Source of the DNA: Callipepla californica brunnescens
Lineage: Eukaryota > Chordata > Aves > Galliformes > Odontophoridae
DNA length: 64,000 nucleotides
Direction of reading: 5' to 3'
Assembly (NCBI GenBank): GCA_023055505.1
Contig: JALIRH010000013.1
Location: 9,238,001-9,302,000 of the forward strand
Position 1 is the stretch's first letter. The number at the start of each line of letters is the position of its first letter. The position numbers and the translations under genes are program-made. The notes beneath the pieces were generated by a model, which was not told the DNA's origin, searched no databases, and worked only from the letters and a program-made list of their open reading frames with translations. This document shows positions 1-13,223 of the stretch, piece by piece.

Positions 1-3000
1 CATGAGAACTTTATTTTGAGATAAAGGGAGTGTTCATTTCTCAACTAATTAAAAGCTCATTCTGGGACATGTAACATGAGTGAATTGAGTGTTGGACTCA
101 TTCTGCCACCCTGATTATGTAGACAATTGTTGAATAAAATGTCCGGTGACAGGGCTGCTGTGCCTTTTGGAAGGGTTAATAGAGTAAAAACTTATATAAT
201 AAGGTAGCTATTATACAGAACGTAATTCCAAGGTGAGATACTGAGTCTCCAATGCATTTTATACTTTAATTGAAATACCTGGATTTAATGCTTAATACAG
301 TATTAAATGTTAATTTTTAGTATGTCACAATGTTCAGTAAGAAAATAACAGCTGGAAAACTTCATTCATGAAGCATACACTGAGGATGTGAAGATATAGA
401 AAATTTGTTCTTTCCAGGAAGTAGAGACGTTCTTATTTGGTCACAATGTGAAGAGGAGCAGCTTCTGGGTTTCCCAGGTTTTCTATACTATCTTCTGCAT
501 AACCAGATTGAAAGTCTTGTATTTGTGCAGAAATTGCCCTAAATGAGTGTTAGTATAATCGAAGTGAATCTATGTATTTCTCTGTAAAGGGAGAGATGTA
601 CATGCCCGAAGTTGTTTTAAATATAGTTTCCTATCTCTATCTGCTTGAACATGTATTCTTAGTAGTATCAATAGGCAAGAAATATTTTGCCGAGCAACAA
701 CCTCAAAAACAGGTAAAATGTCACTAGCCTTGTCTTTAATTGCAGCTCTTTACACACTATCCAATTTCAAGCTCTCCAATAAATGCTCTTTTTTTCACTA
801 CTGTCACATTTCCAAAATGAGCCCTTAGCCAAGATTTTTCCAATACTAATTTCAGACAGACTAGTCTACAAGACATTTGAAAACATTGTTTTATCTCTAG
901 CTTTAAGTGTAAAGGGTACTTAAATAAACTTAAGTAATACACTTGCACTAGTTAATGTTCCCAGAATTTATGACAAGGATACTAAATCACTTGGTGCTTT
1001 TTTGAAGTACTGTTTTTCTAATATTTGAATAATATTCTTTTGATATGAAACAGTGTCTAAATGGCTCATTTTTTAAAAATATTTTCACTTTTAAACTAAC
1101 ACAGATTTCATCAGAAAGGAACTTGAGACTTTATAAGATGACTTTAATTATGAATATGACTGTTAGCAAAGTCAGCTGCTGAAAATAGGCAAAGTGTTAC
1201 TGAAATAGTGTTGGTAAAAGCCCACAGTATTAACTGTGAAGGACTTTGCAGGAATATCAGTGGGACAAGTTTGTGTTAGGTAACAGAAGCCCGCAGGCGG
1301 AAGTTGATATATTATAAAAGACAGTATTTATGGCTCATTAGATAAAGTCACAATTCAACCCAGTGTTCAACACATGAGGCTGATGGGGGGGAGGTGGGGG
1401 AAAGGCATGTAATTAATCAGGTTATGTAGGAGAAGGAATACAATTAGAGGGAAACTGTATTCCAAGTCAAATGTGAAAAAAAAATTGGCCGTGGAAGAAC
1501 TGGCTTGTTCCTGTTCTTTTCAGGAGGAGTTCAGTATGTGAAATTGCAGTATGCAAGAGTAATTTCTGAATACTTCAGCGCATTAATAGTGAAGAACAGT
1601 ATCACAAAAGATTTGATGTTCTTGGTGTGCTTATAGATTTTCTGCGTTAGGTTCCATAAACCCTTCTAAGCTAAGTACTTTTTACTGTGCTTATAAATGC
1701 AATACTCGAGGAATATCCCATTTAAGCGTCTGAGAAGTTCAAGGGGCACAAGGCTACCCTGGCTAGGTAATGGACCAGAACAGCAGTCAAGAAAGTTGTA
1801 AACTTCAGACTGTAGATCCTCATATCAGTTATGTTGGCAACTAGTACATGCTGCCTCATTTATCTTACTCCCATGCTGACAAGCTGCCTGGTTCAGGCCT
1901 TGCTCTGACTATGCTACTGTGCTGCTTGGGGATTCAAAACTGATGGGTCCTTTGAGCTTTTGCTTGGGATGTTTAGTATCTGTTCAGGAGAAGTGATGGA
2001 AGTGCATGGTTTGATGTGGGAATTCCTGGGGAAGAACTACTTTCTGGCAGCTGCACTTTATATCCAGTATTTATTAATGCTGCAGCCTTATTCTTTTTCA
2101 TGACTGTCATGTTTGTGCTTGTTGCTGAAGACATTTTTGAACATTAATTGGCAGTTAAAGTAACCTTGCCCAATGCTCTTTTGCTGCTGCTTTTCCCTTG
2201 GTTGCTTTTCTCTTCTCATTCTCTACACTTCTAATAAATATTTTAAATTCAGTTGTTGCTTTTTATTGCAGTTTGGTCACAGAAGATGGAGAGCTTGGCT
2301 TAATCTGTACTGTATAAGGTAGATAAGCAGAAAAAATGGGGGCAGAGAATTCCTGGGTCAGTGGACTTGGGAATGATCACACAAATGTAAAGCTGCAAAA
2401 ATTTTTCTGTAACTGTAACTTCAGCAAAGCTGCAGCTGTAAACTTTAATTCCTTTGGCAATGTATGGATTTATATCAAAAAAAAAAAAAAGTATTGGAAC
2501 AGAAATGGAGGCAACTGTGATGTAGCGTGAAGGAGAATGAGGTTTAATTTTCAACGTACCTTTACTGAGTTGGCTCAATATTTTAAAGCCATTTTTGCCC
2601 TTCTTTTAGATTATTATTAGATAGTTGTGAAATGAAGCTCTCACCTTTTTTAGAGAGGGTACAAAGGAATGCATGGAGGGATGGAATTGGGAGCGTGGGT
2701 AGGATTAAGCGGTTAGTGCTCCAGTCTAGACTGTGTGTGTGGGATATTACGTAGAGGGCTGGGTGCACTGCAGAGTGACAGAGCTGTTGTAATGCCAGCA
2801 ATGCAGACCAATATAGAAACAGTTATTTTTATATCTTCCTGAACGTTCTTAATTTTAAGTACTTCTCCATGCTCCAATGCAATTGCTCTTTTTAGTGGTA
2901 TAAACACAACTCCTTGACTATTAAACAAGTGATATTTTTCTTTTCCTCGTGTTCCTGTTTCCTCAGATGTTCAGTATTCTTCACATAAAAAAGCAAATAT

Positions 3001-5205
3001 TACGCCGTTAAGATATGTAAACCAGAGATCAATTCTTAATTTTAGTTGACTTTTTCTTCTCAGTTTTATCATTTTTTTTTGATGTTTAACAATTAGATAA
3101 CATTTGCTGTTTAATATCTGTGTAAAAAATTTTAAACTGCAGTTCATAGAAGGACTTGGTGATAATTATTGCATATTGCATCAAAGAATAAGTAGTTCTT
3201 TGGAATGTGCAGTAAACTGAGGAATTATACAATAAATCGCTGAACAATAGCTCATGATATATTTAGTAATGTGATGCTGCTGTGGTTATCTTATTTCCAT
3301 CTCAAAGAATACACTGAACACTTCTGTCCTAGGTTGGTGGTTCCAGTGTAGAAGAAAGACAGTCCCTCCTCTTTCAGAAGTTCTAGAAATGAAGTAATTC
3401 TTGTAGTATTCAGGAAATGCTAATGAAGTATATTTATGCAGATTAGTATGAAGCAGAACATAATTGCAGATTCAGTGTTCAAGAGGTATGTGGGGATTCG
3501 ATCAGCTTGCAGTGGCATGGAGCTAATTTTTTTTGACTTGAATCTTGTACATACAACTTCACATTTTATTCACAGAAGGCCTTCTTGTGAGAGTCATTGA
3601 TGCTCAACTCTTGTGATGCTATTATCATGTGCTTCTCTCTTCCATGGATAATTAGTATTAAACCTTGGTTTGCTCAGGCTGGTGTTGTAGTGTACGAGTA
3701 TCTGTTCGCTGCTACTAACCTCATTTTTGAACTACTGCATTTCAAAAATACTTCTTAAGCTCTATTTTCTCTAGAAATATACTAGTAATATTATAATGAT
3801 GATGAATTTGTGACTCTTCCAGACTCAACCAAAGTCCGGGTCTGAGTGCTTTTATATCATCTCTCTCTGTCTCAGTAGGCTTCTTCAGCTGAAAGATATG
3901 TGCCATGATTTTTCATAGCTAAAAATGTAGGAAAACCATTCCCTGCTTTTTTATAAAGTTTTTATTTTTTCTCACTGATCCTCAAGTTAGAGTAGTAGCT
4001 TGCTGTCAATACTCACTTTTTTACTTTAGAAACCTGAACATCTAAAGCTTGTTGATTTCCTGTTTTCTAGCTGTTTTATCATAGATAAAATCTACTTTAT
4101 CCCTTGCTCTGTGTCCTCAGATCCAGACTTACTGGGGATGTTTGCTACTCAGTGGATGCGTAGGCCTAGTTAATTTAATTCTAATGTTTTCTGTTAACTT
4201 ACTGATCCTGTCTTGCAAACTCTGAAGTCTCTCGTATTTCTTATTCAAATTTCAGACTTTTGCAATATCTATATTTTTCTATGTTAGTAGCACAACTTCC
4301 TATGGTCAGAGTTGCATTTAATTTCTTGTCATGTGAAGGTGCTGTTTGATTCAGTTTCCCAATGTTCTAGAAGTATTTTTGTGAGTCATCTCTCATCATA
4401 CTGTCATGTGAATTGTACAAAAAAAGCAAGAGACCCTTAGCAAGTCAGTGGTCTATCTGTGGGTGTAGGTTTCTAAGATCTGTGTGTTACGGTGCAAGTC
4501 ATTTCCTGAGGATCATCTGTTATTTGCCATTTTCAGGCAAAATAATATACCATGTTTTCAGCATGATCTCTTATAAGTCAGTTGCCATCACCTCATGGTG
4601 ATAGACTGCATGGACAGAATTTTCTTTCATGCTTTGAGAAGAGGGATTAAGGCACCACTTGCGTTTGCGGCAGACACTTTGGTATTGCATTGAGTGGTTG
4701 CAGTATATTTCCAATTCTGTGCTGTGGAACTGGGGGGAAGCCCTCTGGGTACTATCAATATAAAGAAAAATCTCACCTGTGTGTGATTCAAATGAGATCA
4801 TTGATGTAGTGTAATAGCTTGGTATGGTGCAATTATGTGAGAATAGCCTCAATATGTTATGACATGAATGATGACTCAGTGTCATAGCTGTAACTGGGAA
4901 ATGATTAGGGCACTCTGCAGTTGTGACTGGCAAGTGCTGTGAGAATGAAGGCAAAGCATGGGTATGAAAATACAAAACAGTTAAAACAAGAAAATACTGG
5001 AATGCATTGAAAAAATTTACTGCACAGGAAATGTTTTAATAATTGCTACTCTTAGTATGATTGAAGCTACAACATCATACATAATAACAAGTAAAGATGA
5101 AATCGAAGGAGCTTATTTGACTTCCATCAGATGGGATGCAAATAAACTTATGGTGATGTTTTAAGTACAAGATTAAATATCCTCTATCTAGAGATTTTCT
5201 ACCTC
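1..5205. other. Noncoding single-copy-looking DNA, no gene recognised
   Basis: I see no gene here. The sequence is AT-rich with few CpGs. The longest open frame is 134 codons at 4571-4975 on the minus strand, the longest in the whole window. Its product is rich in His, Ser, Cys and Thr, shows no domain I recognise, and is about what chance gives in 64 kb of AT-rich DNA. A short G-rich stretch lies at 1385-1407 and an A14 run at 2477-2490. No CR1 or mariner sequence is recognisable before 5206. Confidence 0.7.
2477..2490. repeat. A14 homopolymer
   Basis: A run of 14 A residues in AT-rich DNA, flanked by TATATC and GTATTGG. I see no retrocopy body or target-site duplication beside it, so it reads as simple sequence. 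Confidence 0.9.
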
Positions 5206-5276
5206 AATCATAGAATCAAATAATAGCTTATGTTGGAAGACACCTTAAATATCTCCAGCCCCCTACGGTGGGTAGA
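5206..5276 (-). mobile_element. CR1 LINE 3' end fragment, degraded
   Basis: The plus strand begins AATCATAGAATCA and continues with TTGGAAGACACCTTAAATATC, CAGCCCCCTACGGTGGG and GTAGAATTG. This is the reverse complement of the CR1 3' end: the terminal ATTCTATGATT-type repeat, then the GGTTGGAAGGGACCTTAAAGATC block, then CCAACCCCCCTGCCATGGGC. The element therefore lies on the minus strand. Only about 70 bp remain, and substitutions are frequent, so it is an old, severely 5'-truncated copy. CR1 is the main avian LINE and normally inserts with 5' truncation. It has no coding potential. Confidence 0.6.
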
Positions 5277-7390
5277 ATTGAATCCTTTAACTTGAAAGAA
5301 ACTTTTTGTTAAAAGTAAATAAATTAATGTTCTAATAAGAAATAACTGATGGGTTTATGAGAATAATTTTTGCCTTTTTCCTTTTCCAACTTTAAAAGTT
5401 GTTTTTATGTGCAAATTGGAAAATAAAATATTGTTTCTTCTTGTACAAGCTACAGCACTATAAAGAGTACAAGTGAAGTTCTGCAAGGGTTTAACCAATT
5501 CCATAAGAGGCTGGGAAGGGATGCAAGCTGTTTTGAAGATGTTGGGGTGAATCTGTGATCGATTCAAAAAAGATGTTGTGTCTTTCTCCCTGTGCTTGGT
5601 TCTTTTTATCCTTATTTAATCACTGATGTTAAATTCTGATGTTTTGTAAATGAACTATTAGTTTAGACTTGAGTTCTTCCTTTCTACCGTAATTAAACTG
5701 CATACAGAATCATTTCATTTTTGCCTAGATTCTGTGCTAGTTCAAAACTGGAGGTTATTCATTAATCTGTATGTCTGAAGTCAAAACATATTGCTTTATT
5801 TTACAGTTTCGACCCTTAAGTGTTGATCAACATTATGTTAATTTGGCTAGGTACCATCAAGCCTTTGGTCAAATACTGGTCAAATTATTTCTTCCTCATT
5901 TACCTTTTTATCTCTGCATTTGTTTTCTCACCTTTGTAAATTCCAGATTTTTATTTTGCCACCATCAATTGTGGACTACAGCAGCAAGTCCTAAGCAGAT
6001 ATACTGAAGCATGTTGGTTTTCTGAACTTTCAGTTTTCAGTTTATATACACAGGGCAACAGCACCATTGTTATTTCAGCATTTCTGCTGGCTGCAATAAT
6101 AAGATCAGGGAAGAAAGATTCTACAAGCAGCTTGGAATGCTGTTAAGCGTTTTTGTTTTTTTTTTACCTCCTTTTTGAAAGAGGGAGAAAAGAGCGATGT
6201 TGTGTTATGAAAAGTAAAACCTCCTTGAGCAAGGTTCTGTCTTCTAGGTGGAAAAATCCACAGTAGTACACAGGTCTGGAGGCATTCTGTTGGTTTCTTG
6301 TGCTTAAATCCTGAAGTAACAGCTAACAGCCCAAGAACAGCAAGCAGACTTACCTGGCTGTTGGTGTCTGATTAAAAGAAGAAAATCCTTTTCATTCTGT
6401 GTATTCTGTTCTTTCTACTTGAGGAGAGTGGTGTCTTCCAGAGATGAGCAGTAGAAAGGTGCTTTCAGGTCACTCTTATACCCAAATCTTAGGTGTATTG
6501 GCATAAAATGGGGCAGGGATCATTTCTTATTCTTTTTGTACTTACGCATAATACAAACTTTCTATGCTTATATTTTGACATCATTTGATTTTTTTTTTTT
6601 CCTTATTTTCTTATGACTTCAGAAGATTTTCCTCACTGTCTTCATCTTTGTTGCAGCAGAAATGGAGATTATATAAGCAGTCATGTAGCAGGGAACAGCT
6701 AGTGTCATAACTGTATTCTCTTCCCATATTTAAAACCTAGGTATAACAGGCTAGTACTTCTCTAGTATTCTGCTTCCAACAAGGCTTGAATGTTATTCTT
6801 TTGCTTGATATAGGCAGATATATTTTAAGTCAATTTTTCAACTTCCTTCATTGTTTCCCAGATCCTAGAAAAGTCTTTCTACATGAAGTCTCAGCTGGCT
6901 GTTAAATGTTACCTTCTAGTTAATTCAGAAGTGACTGTCCTGGATAGTGATGATTCTTTGTGTGTGTATGACTCCCATTCTGTCTTGCTTTGTTTCTCCT
7001 TACGTCTCTAAGAAGACAATAGTAGTTTTTATCCACATCAATTAGATATCATCCAGCATCATGGTTTTTTTTGATCAGAACATTAATCTTAAGGGTGTTG
7101 AAAGTGCTTGCTTAACTAGTTGAAACACAGCCTTGCAACTACTGGACTCTAATCTTTCTTAGTCAACAAGACTTGAATTGTAAACGAACAATTTATTCTG
7201 AAACCATCTTATTCATAAGAATGAAAGCAGAGTGCCGTTGACAGTATTGTGCCTAAAGTATTACATTATTCAAAATCTGAAGCAACCTTTGTGCTCATAA
7301 TATGGTTATAATAAGGAATGAGAAGTATTTTAATCAGTGTTTTTTCAATTAAAAACAAACAAACAACAAACCCGAACATGAAAACCTATG
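5277..7390. other. Noncoding DNA, no gene recognised
   Basis: AT-rich sequence without recognisable exons or transposons. T runs occur near 6153-6166 and 6590-6601. The longest open frames are under 80 codons and show no familiar domain. Confidence 0.7.
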
Positions 7391-7496
7391 CACATAGAAT
7401 AATAGTTGTTTTGAGTTGGGAAGGACCCTTAGAGGTCACCAGTTCTAAATCTGCTGTGAGCACAGGGACATCTAAAGCTTGATCAGGTGGAGCAAT
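7391..7496 (-). mobile_element. CR1 LINE 3' end fragment
   Basis: The plus strand reads ACATAGAATAATAG, then TTTGAGTTGGGAAGGACCC, TTAGAGGTCACCAGTTCTAA, GCACAGGGACATCT and GATCAGGTGGAGCA. In order, these match the antisense CR1 3' region: terminal repeat, GGTTGGAAGGGACC, CATCTAGTTCCAACC, GGCAGGGACACCT and GATCAGGTTGCTCA. The copy is on the minus strand, about 105 bp long, and moderately diverged. The distal boundary is approximate because similarity fades after AGCAAT. It has no coding capacity. Confidence 0.78.
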
Positions 7497-9486
7497 AAGC
7501 ATGCAGAAATGCACTGTAATGCATGCTCTATATATGGATAGTAATGGGCTTTTATATTAAAAATGTTTTTTTCTTACTATCCTACTGGAAGTGGACTCTA
7601 TATATGTAAATTCATCTAGAAAAAAACTTGGAAGTTTATGTAAGCAGTTATGGTATGCATGAGAGTAGCAGATGGTTTTCCCTGCTCTTTTGTCCCTAGT
7701 TTCCATCTATTTTTCTAGTTGACTGAGTGTTTAACTTACTTTATCAGCCTTCTGCACTCCCCATCTTCCTCTGGTACAAACTTGTTTGGTAAGTGTGTTC
7801 AATGCACAGACAGTGTTTCAAATGGTTATACTAGAACTGATATATTCACTTCTATAAACCTGGAGAGAGGAAAGTAAAGAGAAGAGACTCCTGAAGAGAA
7901 ACAGTGAGTAGAATTGCAGTCTCCTTTAAGGAGAAAGTATTCAAGGAAACAAGCCTGGAATCTGAAAACATAAGCCCTTTCCATGTGTTTTTCGTTGTTC
8001 TTGGTGACCTTGAGTGATTCTTCTTCATTATACCTTATTTTTTTCAAGTATAAAAAGACATTAATTTTTAAATATTTTGAATTCTGATGAAAAATTGTTT
8101 TAATAAGCCATATCTCTAAGACTAGCAAAACATTTCTTCTTACATTTTTACTGTTGGGTATTTAGGTTTTATATGCTTAAGTCCCAAGGCTTGTGTTATA
8201 GTGTTATATCACTTCTAGAAGGGAAATGGTCCATATCTGCATTTCACCTTTATGGGATGCATCTACACTTTAAAACACTTTTTAAAAAAGTCCCAGAACT
8301 GAATCTGGACTCTTAGTTCATTTGCGTAACTTGTCAACTTCAGGCTGACCTCTGTTAGAGTATGGATGTACCTGGTAGATTTTTTTAAAACTAAAAGGAG
8401 TATTAACTGAAAACTCTAGAAATTTGGAGGCAAAAGAGTCTCCAGCAAATTTATACTCTCTTAAAGCATTTGTTAATAGCCATTGGTGTATGAGATCTTG
8501 TGCATCCTTTAAAAATAAGAGGCAGAGGATCTTAACTAAGATTACTCAAATGCAATTGCAATAATAAATGCAGTGAGGACAGAGCAAGCACTGAAGTGCA
8601 AATGATGAGTATCTTCTATACTCAGTGAAATTACTGAGTTGTGTACTGCCTTGAGATTAGAAGTGAACTCCTTACGTGTGCATGTGTTTCACAAAAACCA
8701 CATTGATTTTGCTGAATTGTCATTTATTTTTAAAAACTTAATTGCCAATAAAGGCGAAGCAAGCTGAAAGCGTTCTATTTTCTGTGCGCAGGGAGAAGAG
8801 AGTGGATGGCATACGGATCATTAAGAATTCCTTAATAAGTTAAAAATTTAATAAAGTGGCAAGAATCCTTATTTAGTTAAGGATCATCCCATGCAGGGAA
8901 AGAGTGAAGATAAAAGAGGGTAGAACAGAGGTTCTTGAAGGAGGAGATAAGTTTTGGTCAGGACTACTCATGGAAACTTACCTGTGGGTTGTGACTTTGA
9001 ACAGAAGTTTTCTCTTTTTGACATGTTTATTTCTTTTGTGAATTTCTATCCCTTTATTGATGTGCCAGAAGAAATATTGTCAGTCTTGATTATACTTTTT
9101 GCTCCTATTTTTACTTACAATTATTACTTTACCTAATTGATACTATTTGGAAAAAATACAAAAACCAACTGAATTCAAATTTAGAGCCTAAGATTATGCA
9201 ACACAGTAATTCTGTAATCACAATAGAAGCATTCCAAGTTGTTTTCCATGTAAGCAGTGTACTGTAAAGATAGATATTATAGCGGCTTCCAATTATGTAA
9301 ATTAACGAAGTACCTGATTTTAAGAGGGTAACGTAGTGTCAAGGGGAAGTTGGGTCTAGGCTGAAATTGCTAATGGTTGTAGGGAAATGTAATGTTGCTC
9401 TATGAATTTTTACTTTGTCTTCCCTGTTGATTTGGCTTTTGAAGATGTATGCCAGCCCCTCAGTTCTATGGATGTGTTCATGCTTT

Positions 9487-9503
9487 AAAAAAAAAAAAAA
9501 AAA
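9487..9503. repeat. A17 homopolymer
   Basis: An uninterrupted run of 17 A residues between GCTTT and GCACACC. I see no retrocopy body or duplicated flanks, so it reads as simple sequence. Confidence 0.9.
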
Positions 9504-11497
9504 GCACACCATCAAAGTAAAGCTGCATGATCTCTTTTTTTCCTGGGGCACAACAGCCATTATGTTTGAGAAGGTCAGAACTGTATGGTTTGATTTGTGC
9601 CCAGTCACTTCAGTGTTTAACACACACAACCCTTAACCCAGCATTAGCACTTGCCAAATTTTAGTTCATTTGGAGTTCAAAAGAACTTCATCAGCACAAA
9701 TTTGTGCAGGTGCTTTGAAAATAATGATAGCTTGAGCTTAAAAGAAATAAAGGAAATTGGGACTAAAAGACGTGATGCAAAGCAAAATAAAGCTCTCAAA
9801 GACGAGCACTCCAAAAATAGCTATCTAATTAGCCTATCTTTTTATTCCTTTTTTTTATACTGCAAGTGTCAATACCTTAATGTGCAGATAAGTATACAGT
9901 GACTTTTCTGTTTTGTTTTATACATGGCAATAGGACAGATAGTCCCAAAGGATTCCTTTCTATTATGGATTATTCCCAATGTATGCCCTGGCTGTAAGCA
10001 CTCTATGACAGCAAGGTTATTGTAAAATGGCTTTTTTTGCCCTTTGAAGTAGAGCTATAACACCGAGAATAACTTTTATGAGGCCTTGTGGGAATCTTGT
10101 TCTTTATGAAATGCAGTGATTATGTTCAGAGGATGGAATAAATGTTCCTGTGAACTTTTTAAAAATAAAAGGAAGGAAGAAAAGAAATGAGAGCATTTGT
10201 AGCTTCAGGGGCCAGGTACTCTACCACAGGCAGTTGACTGGATTTCCTGCCCTAGCTTTTACCCTGAAGTGAGGTTAGATACACCTAGAGACTACTCTAA
10301 AGAGCAGAAGTTAACTGAGATACTCTGCACCAGTGGGGAATTATCAAGTAGTCATTTGCTCTCTCCTGTTATGGATTATGAAGGCCAAGCCATGAGAACT
10401 TATAGAAGTTTTTTTCCAAGGGATTCAAAAGAGAAAATTGAGTATTTTTTTGATTATTACCCATAAAAAGGAATAGTATGGGTGCTGTGATCCTGCCTTA
10501 ATTGATTTCAGGATATCGGGTAGGAAATGCTGAACAGCAAATAAAAGGATAAGAAATCAGCTTCTTATTTCAAATCTGCAAACACTAAAAGTTACAATTT
10601 AAGTTTTAACTTTCTTCATACCTATGAAGGCACAGAAGCGAAGAACCTAAGGCACTGTTTCTTCTAGGTCTAGTATGAAGCAGTTTCAGGAAAGCCTGTG
10701 GTCCCAAATATGTGGGATGCATGAGGCAAGTCTTCAGCTGAGGCCATGGCAGTGGCAATTTTCATGAACTTTAGTTCTGGTCCTTCTGTGTACTCTTCTA
10801 CCTGTTTCTTAAATCCACCTAGAGAGGATTTTTGGTTACCCCCAGAACTAGAGTATTTTTCTGTGGCATGTGCTAAAATTCTCTCTCTTGTTTTACATAC
10901 ACAAGCTTCTAATAAAGCCTTCTGATAGTAAAGGAGAATTTTCTCTGATGGTAGGTGTAGTAAATGCATCTCAGTCTGAGTCCTTAATACTGTCTGTCCC
11001 TGTCACTAACCAAAAGGAGAATACTAATAAAATGTCAGAAGGGGAAGCCATGGGTTACATAAAAGCAATGTGGGAGGAGCCTTTGAGACTGGTGTGGTAG
11101 TAGGGAGAGCTGTGCAGAAAAGGTGAGATTTCCATGTCATGCAAGTTATTTATCAATCCTTCTCTACTGTTCTGTCTAAAAGGATCTTTATCCTGTGTAC
11201 CCCTTATTTCTATGTGAACACAGGAAGTTCCTCCAGTGAAGGATGACATAAATCTTGAAAAACCATAGTTCCAAATTCTTCTGGTATTCATGAGAATTAG
11301 TTGGCAGGACATAAAGCCAGAAAAATGTGAAAACCTGGAAGGCAAGCTTCAGAAAAACAACTTTTACTTTAATTGCATGGTCAGAAGAAAATTGCCACCA
11401 GTTCCTCACATTGGACTATTCCTTTTCAGTATGGTGGATGAAATCCCTTTCCTGTCCAGAGGTCTGTTAGGTGACTATTGCTTCTTCAGGGAGGCAC

Positions 11498-11525
11498 GGG
11501 TCTTATTTGAGGGGTCTTATTTGAG
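11498..11525. repeat. Two-copy tandem repeat, 14-bp unit
   Basis: The unit GGGTCTTATTTGAG occurs twice back to back. This is a recent-looking local slippage or duplication with no gene context. Confidence 0.85.
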
Positions 11526-11999
11526 GTTTCTAATTGCTTTCCTTAGCAAAGAAAAATGATTATTTTCTGTATCTTTGCAACCCATCTATTTTTCTCCAGC
11601 TGGAAATTCTCAGTTGAGATGACACTTCTCAGTGTCCTGAGACACTTTTCCCTCATCTTGTTTTTACATGCCAGTTAACAGGGCAGTTGACAGTTAGAGA
11701 GTGTAGATAGAAATAGGAAAAAATGTAGGTCTTTGCATTGTGGCAGAGAAGATGATAGTCAGATATAACTTTGTGTCTTTTTATCAAGCTAATGTTGAAG
11801 CTATTAATAGCTATTTTTACAGTCCACATTTCAAAAACAGCCCCTCAATCGCAAGCATTTGTTCTGACCTTTAATTTTTCTTCTATCAGCAGTAAAGGAC
11901 CTTTCGTGAATTATTTAGCCCAATGGCACTCATTTTGTGTTAGTCCTCGTTCATTCAAGCTTCTTGAGCACGTCTGGAGGGTCCTTAAACAAAATTTTT

Positions 12000-12480
12000 G
12001 ACACTATTGATGGAACCTTTCCGATAGCTCATTAGGCAAATGGCAGAGAATTCATGAGCTTTTCCAAACATGCCTAGAGACTCATGTTTGTCAGAGTTCA
12101 GCGCTAGCTAACAAATTGCTGCAGATCTAATTAAAATGTAAAGTAATTCTAAGCACACAACCTTTGGTAAATCAAATGCACCAACTGATTAAAAAAATTG
12201 TTTCAATCATAGTAATAGTTTACCAAAAGAGAATATTATGTTTGCAGTTAATGAAAACGAGGAACAATTTTATATCACAGAGTATCTAAAAGCTGAGCAG
12301 AAAAGGGGCATTTTAAACAAGTGGCGGTATATAAGAGAGGCTCCTTGTTGTGATGAAGAGATTATTAAGGCACATTTTTAAAACAAACTGCCATGATCTC
12401 TGTAGTGCAAACAAATGGAATTTCTAATGAAACACACATTATATCCTTCTGACAACGTTATTGTCGTTAACAGTGTTTCA
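12000..12480. promoter_or_regulatory. Candidate conserved noncoding element
   Basis: This is inference only. The stretch has no recognisable transposon and no exon. It keeps about six CpGs in an otherwise CpG-poor region and has many short AT-rich homeodomain-like words (TCTAATTAAAATG, TTTCTAATGAAAC). Near 12452-12473 is a partly palindromic word, AACGTTATTGTCGTTAAC. Such texture is typical of vertebrate conserved enhancers but is not proof. Ordinary neutral DNA is the alternative. Confidence 0.25.
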
Positions 12481-13209
12481 GTGGCAACTCAAAGTATGGT
12501 AATAATTGCAGTGCTTCAGTGGTAAGTGAATTCCAAATTTGAGTACTCAAATTTAAAAGAAAGTCTTCTTGATATCTTTTTTTTTCCCAGTATCTCCTAC
12601 AGCTGCATGTTTCTTATCAAGTAGAAGTAGAAAAGAGTATAATCTTGATGTTAACTTGCATCAAGATGGTTGCTCTGTAAATGTTGCCTCAAAAAGGTTG
12701 AAGGACACAAACACAGTACCAACACAGGCTTTTCAGGGAAGATTTATAAATTGTAGAACAGGAAAATCTGCTTAAAATCTGCTTATTGACAACAATAATA
12801 AATTCATGCTCACAGCTTGAGTACTCTGCTCACTTGCGTTCTCCAAATTGCATACAGTGAATAGCAGTGACAAACTCCACGTAGGTTCTTCTCTGTAACT
12901 TATATAGTTTTTAATGCAAGTTTTGTCATTTAAAAATTTTATTGAAAAGGCATAATGGAGGACAAGCTTTGATTGCACATAAACAAAAATGTTGGAAGAC
13001 TGATGTAGAAGTACAAACGCATGGAAATGTCTGCTTCAGATCTACTGTAATGTTCCGGCAGTACCTACCTGGCTCTAGAAAAGTGCATAATACAGGTGGA
13101 AAATACTGAGAAAGCTGTGGTCACCGTAATATACATTCGGTTGTCATTACTATAAACATAAAGGTGAAAGGATTCCTCTCTTATCTTTAAAATAGGGAGG
13201 GAGTTGTAG

Positions 13210-13223
13210 CCAACAGGTGGCAG
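13210..13223 (+). promoter_or_regulatory. CTCF-like binding motif
   Basis: CCAACAGGTGGCAG matches the CTCF core CCASYAGRKGGCR at every position except the fourth (A instead of C or G). CTCF is the zinc-finger protein that anchors chromatin loops, with orientation-dependent activity. The core orientation here is plus. A single motif match is weak evidence of occupancy. Confidence 0.35.

Noticed and set aside
2250..2320. Exon-like stretch between TTTTTATTGCAG and AAGGTAGAT
   Set aside because: Such acceptor and donor pairs occur often by chance in AT-rich DNA. The piece is short, has in-frame stops in the frames checked, and has no homology that I recognise.
4571..4975. Longest open frame in the window, 134 codons on the minus strand
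   Set aside because: It has no recognised domain and no coding-like composition or splice context. The length is about what random AT-rich DNA gives in 64 kb over six frames.
12569..12775. Possible exon after a strong acceptor (TTTTTTTTTCCCAG ending at 12590)
   Set aside because: The acceptor looks good, but no convincing donor follows (GTTGAAGG and GTAAATG are weak), the peptide matches no family I know, and no partner exons were seen.
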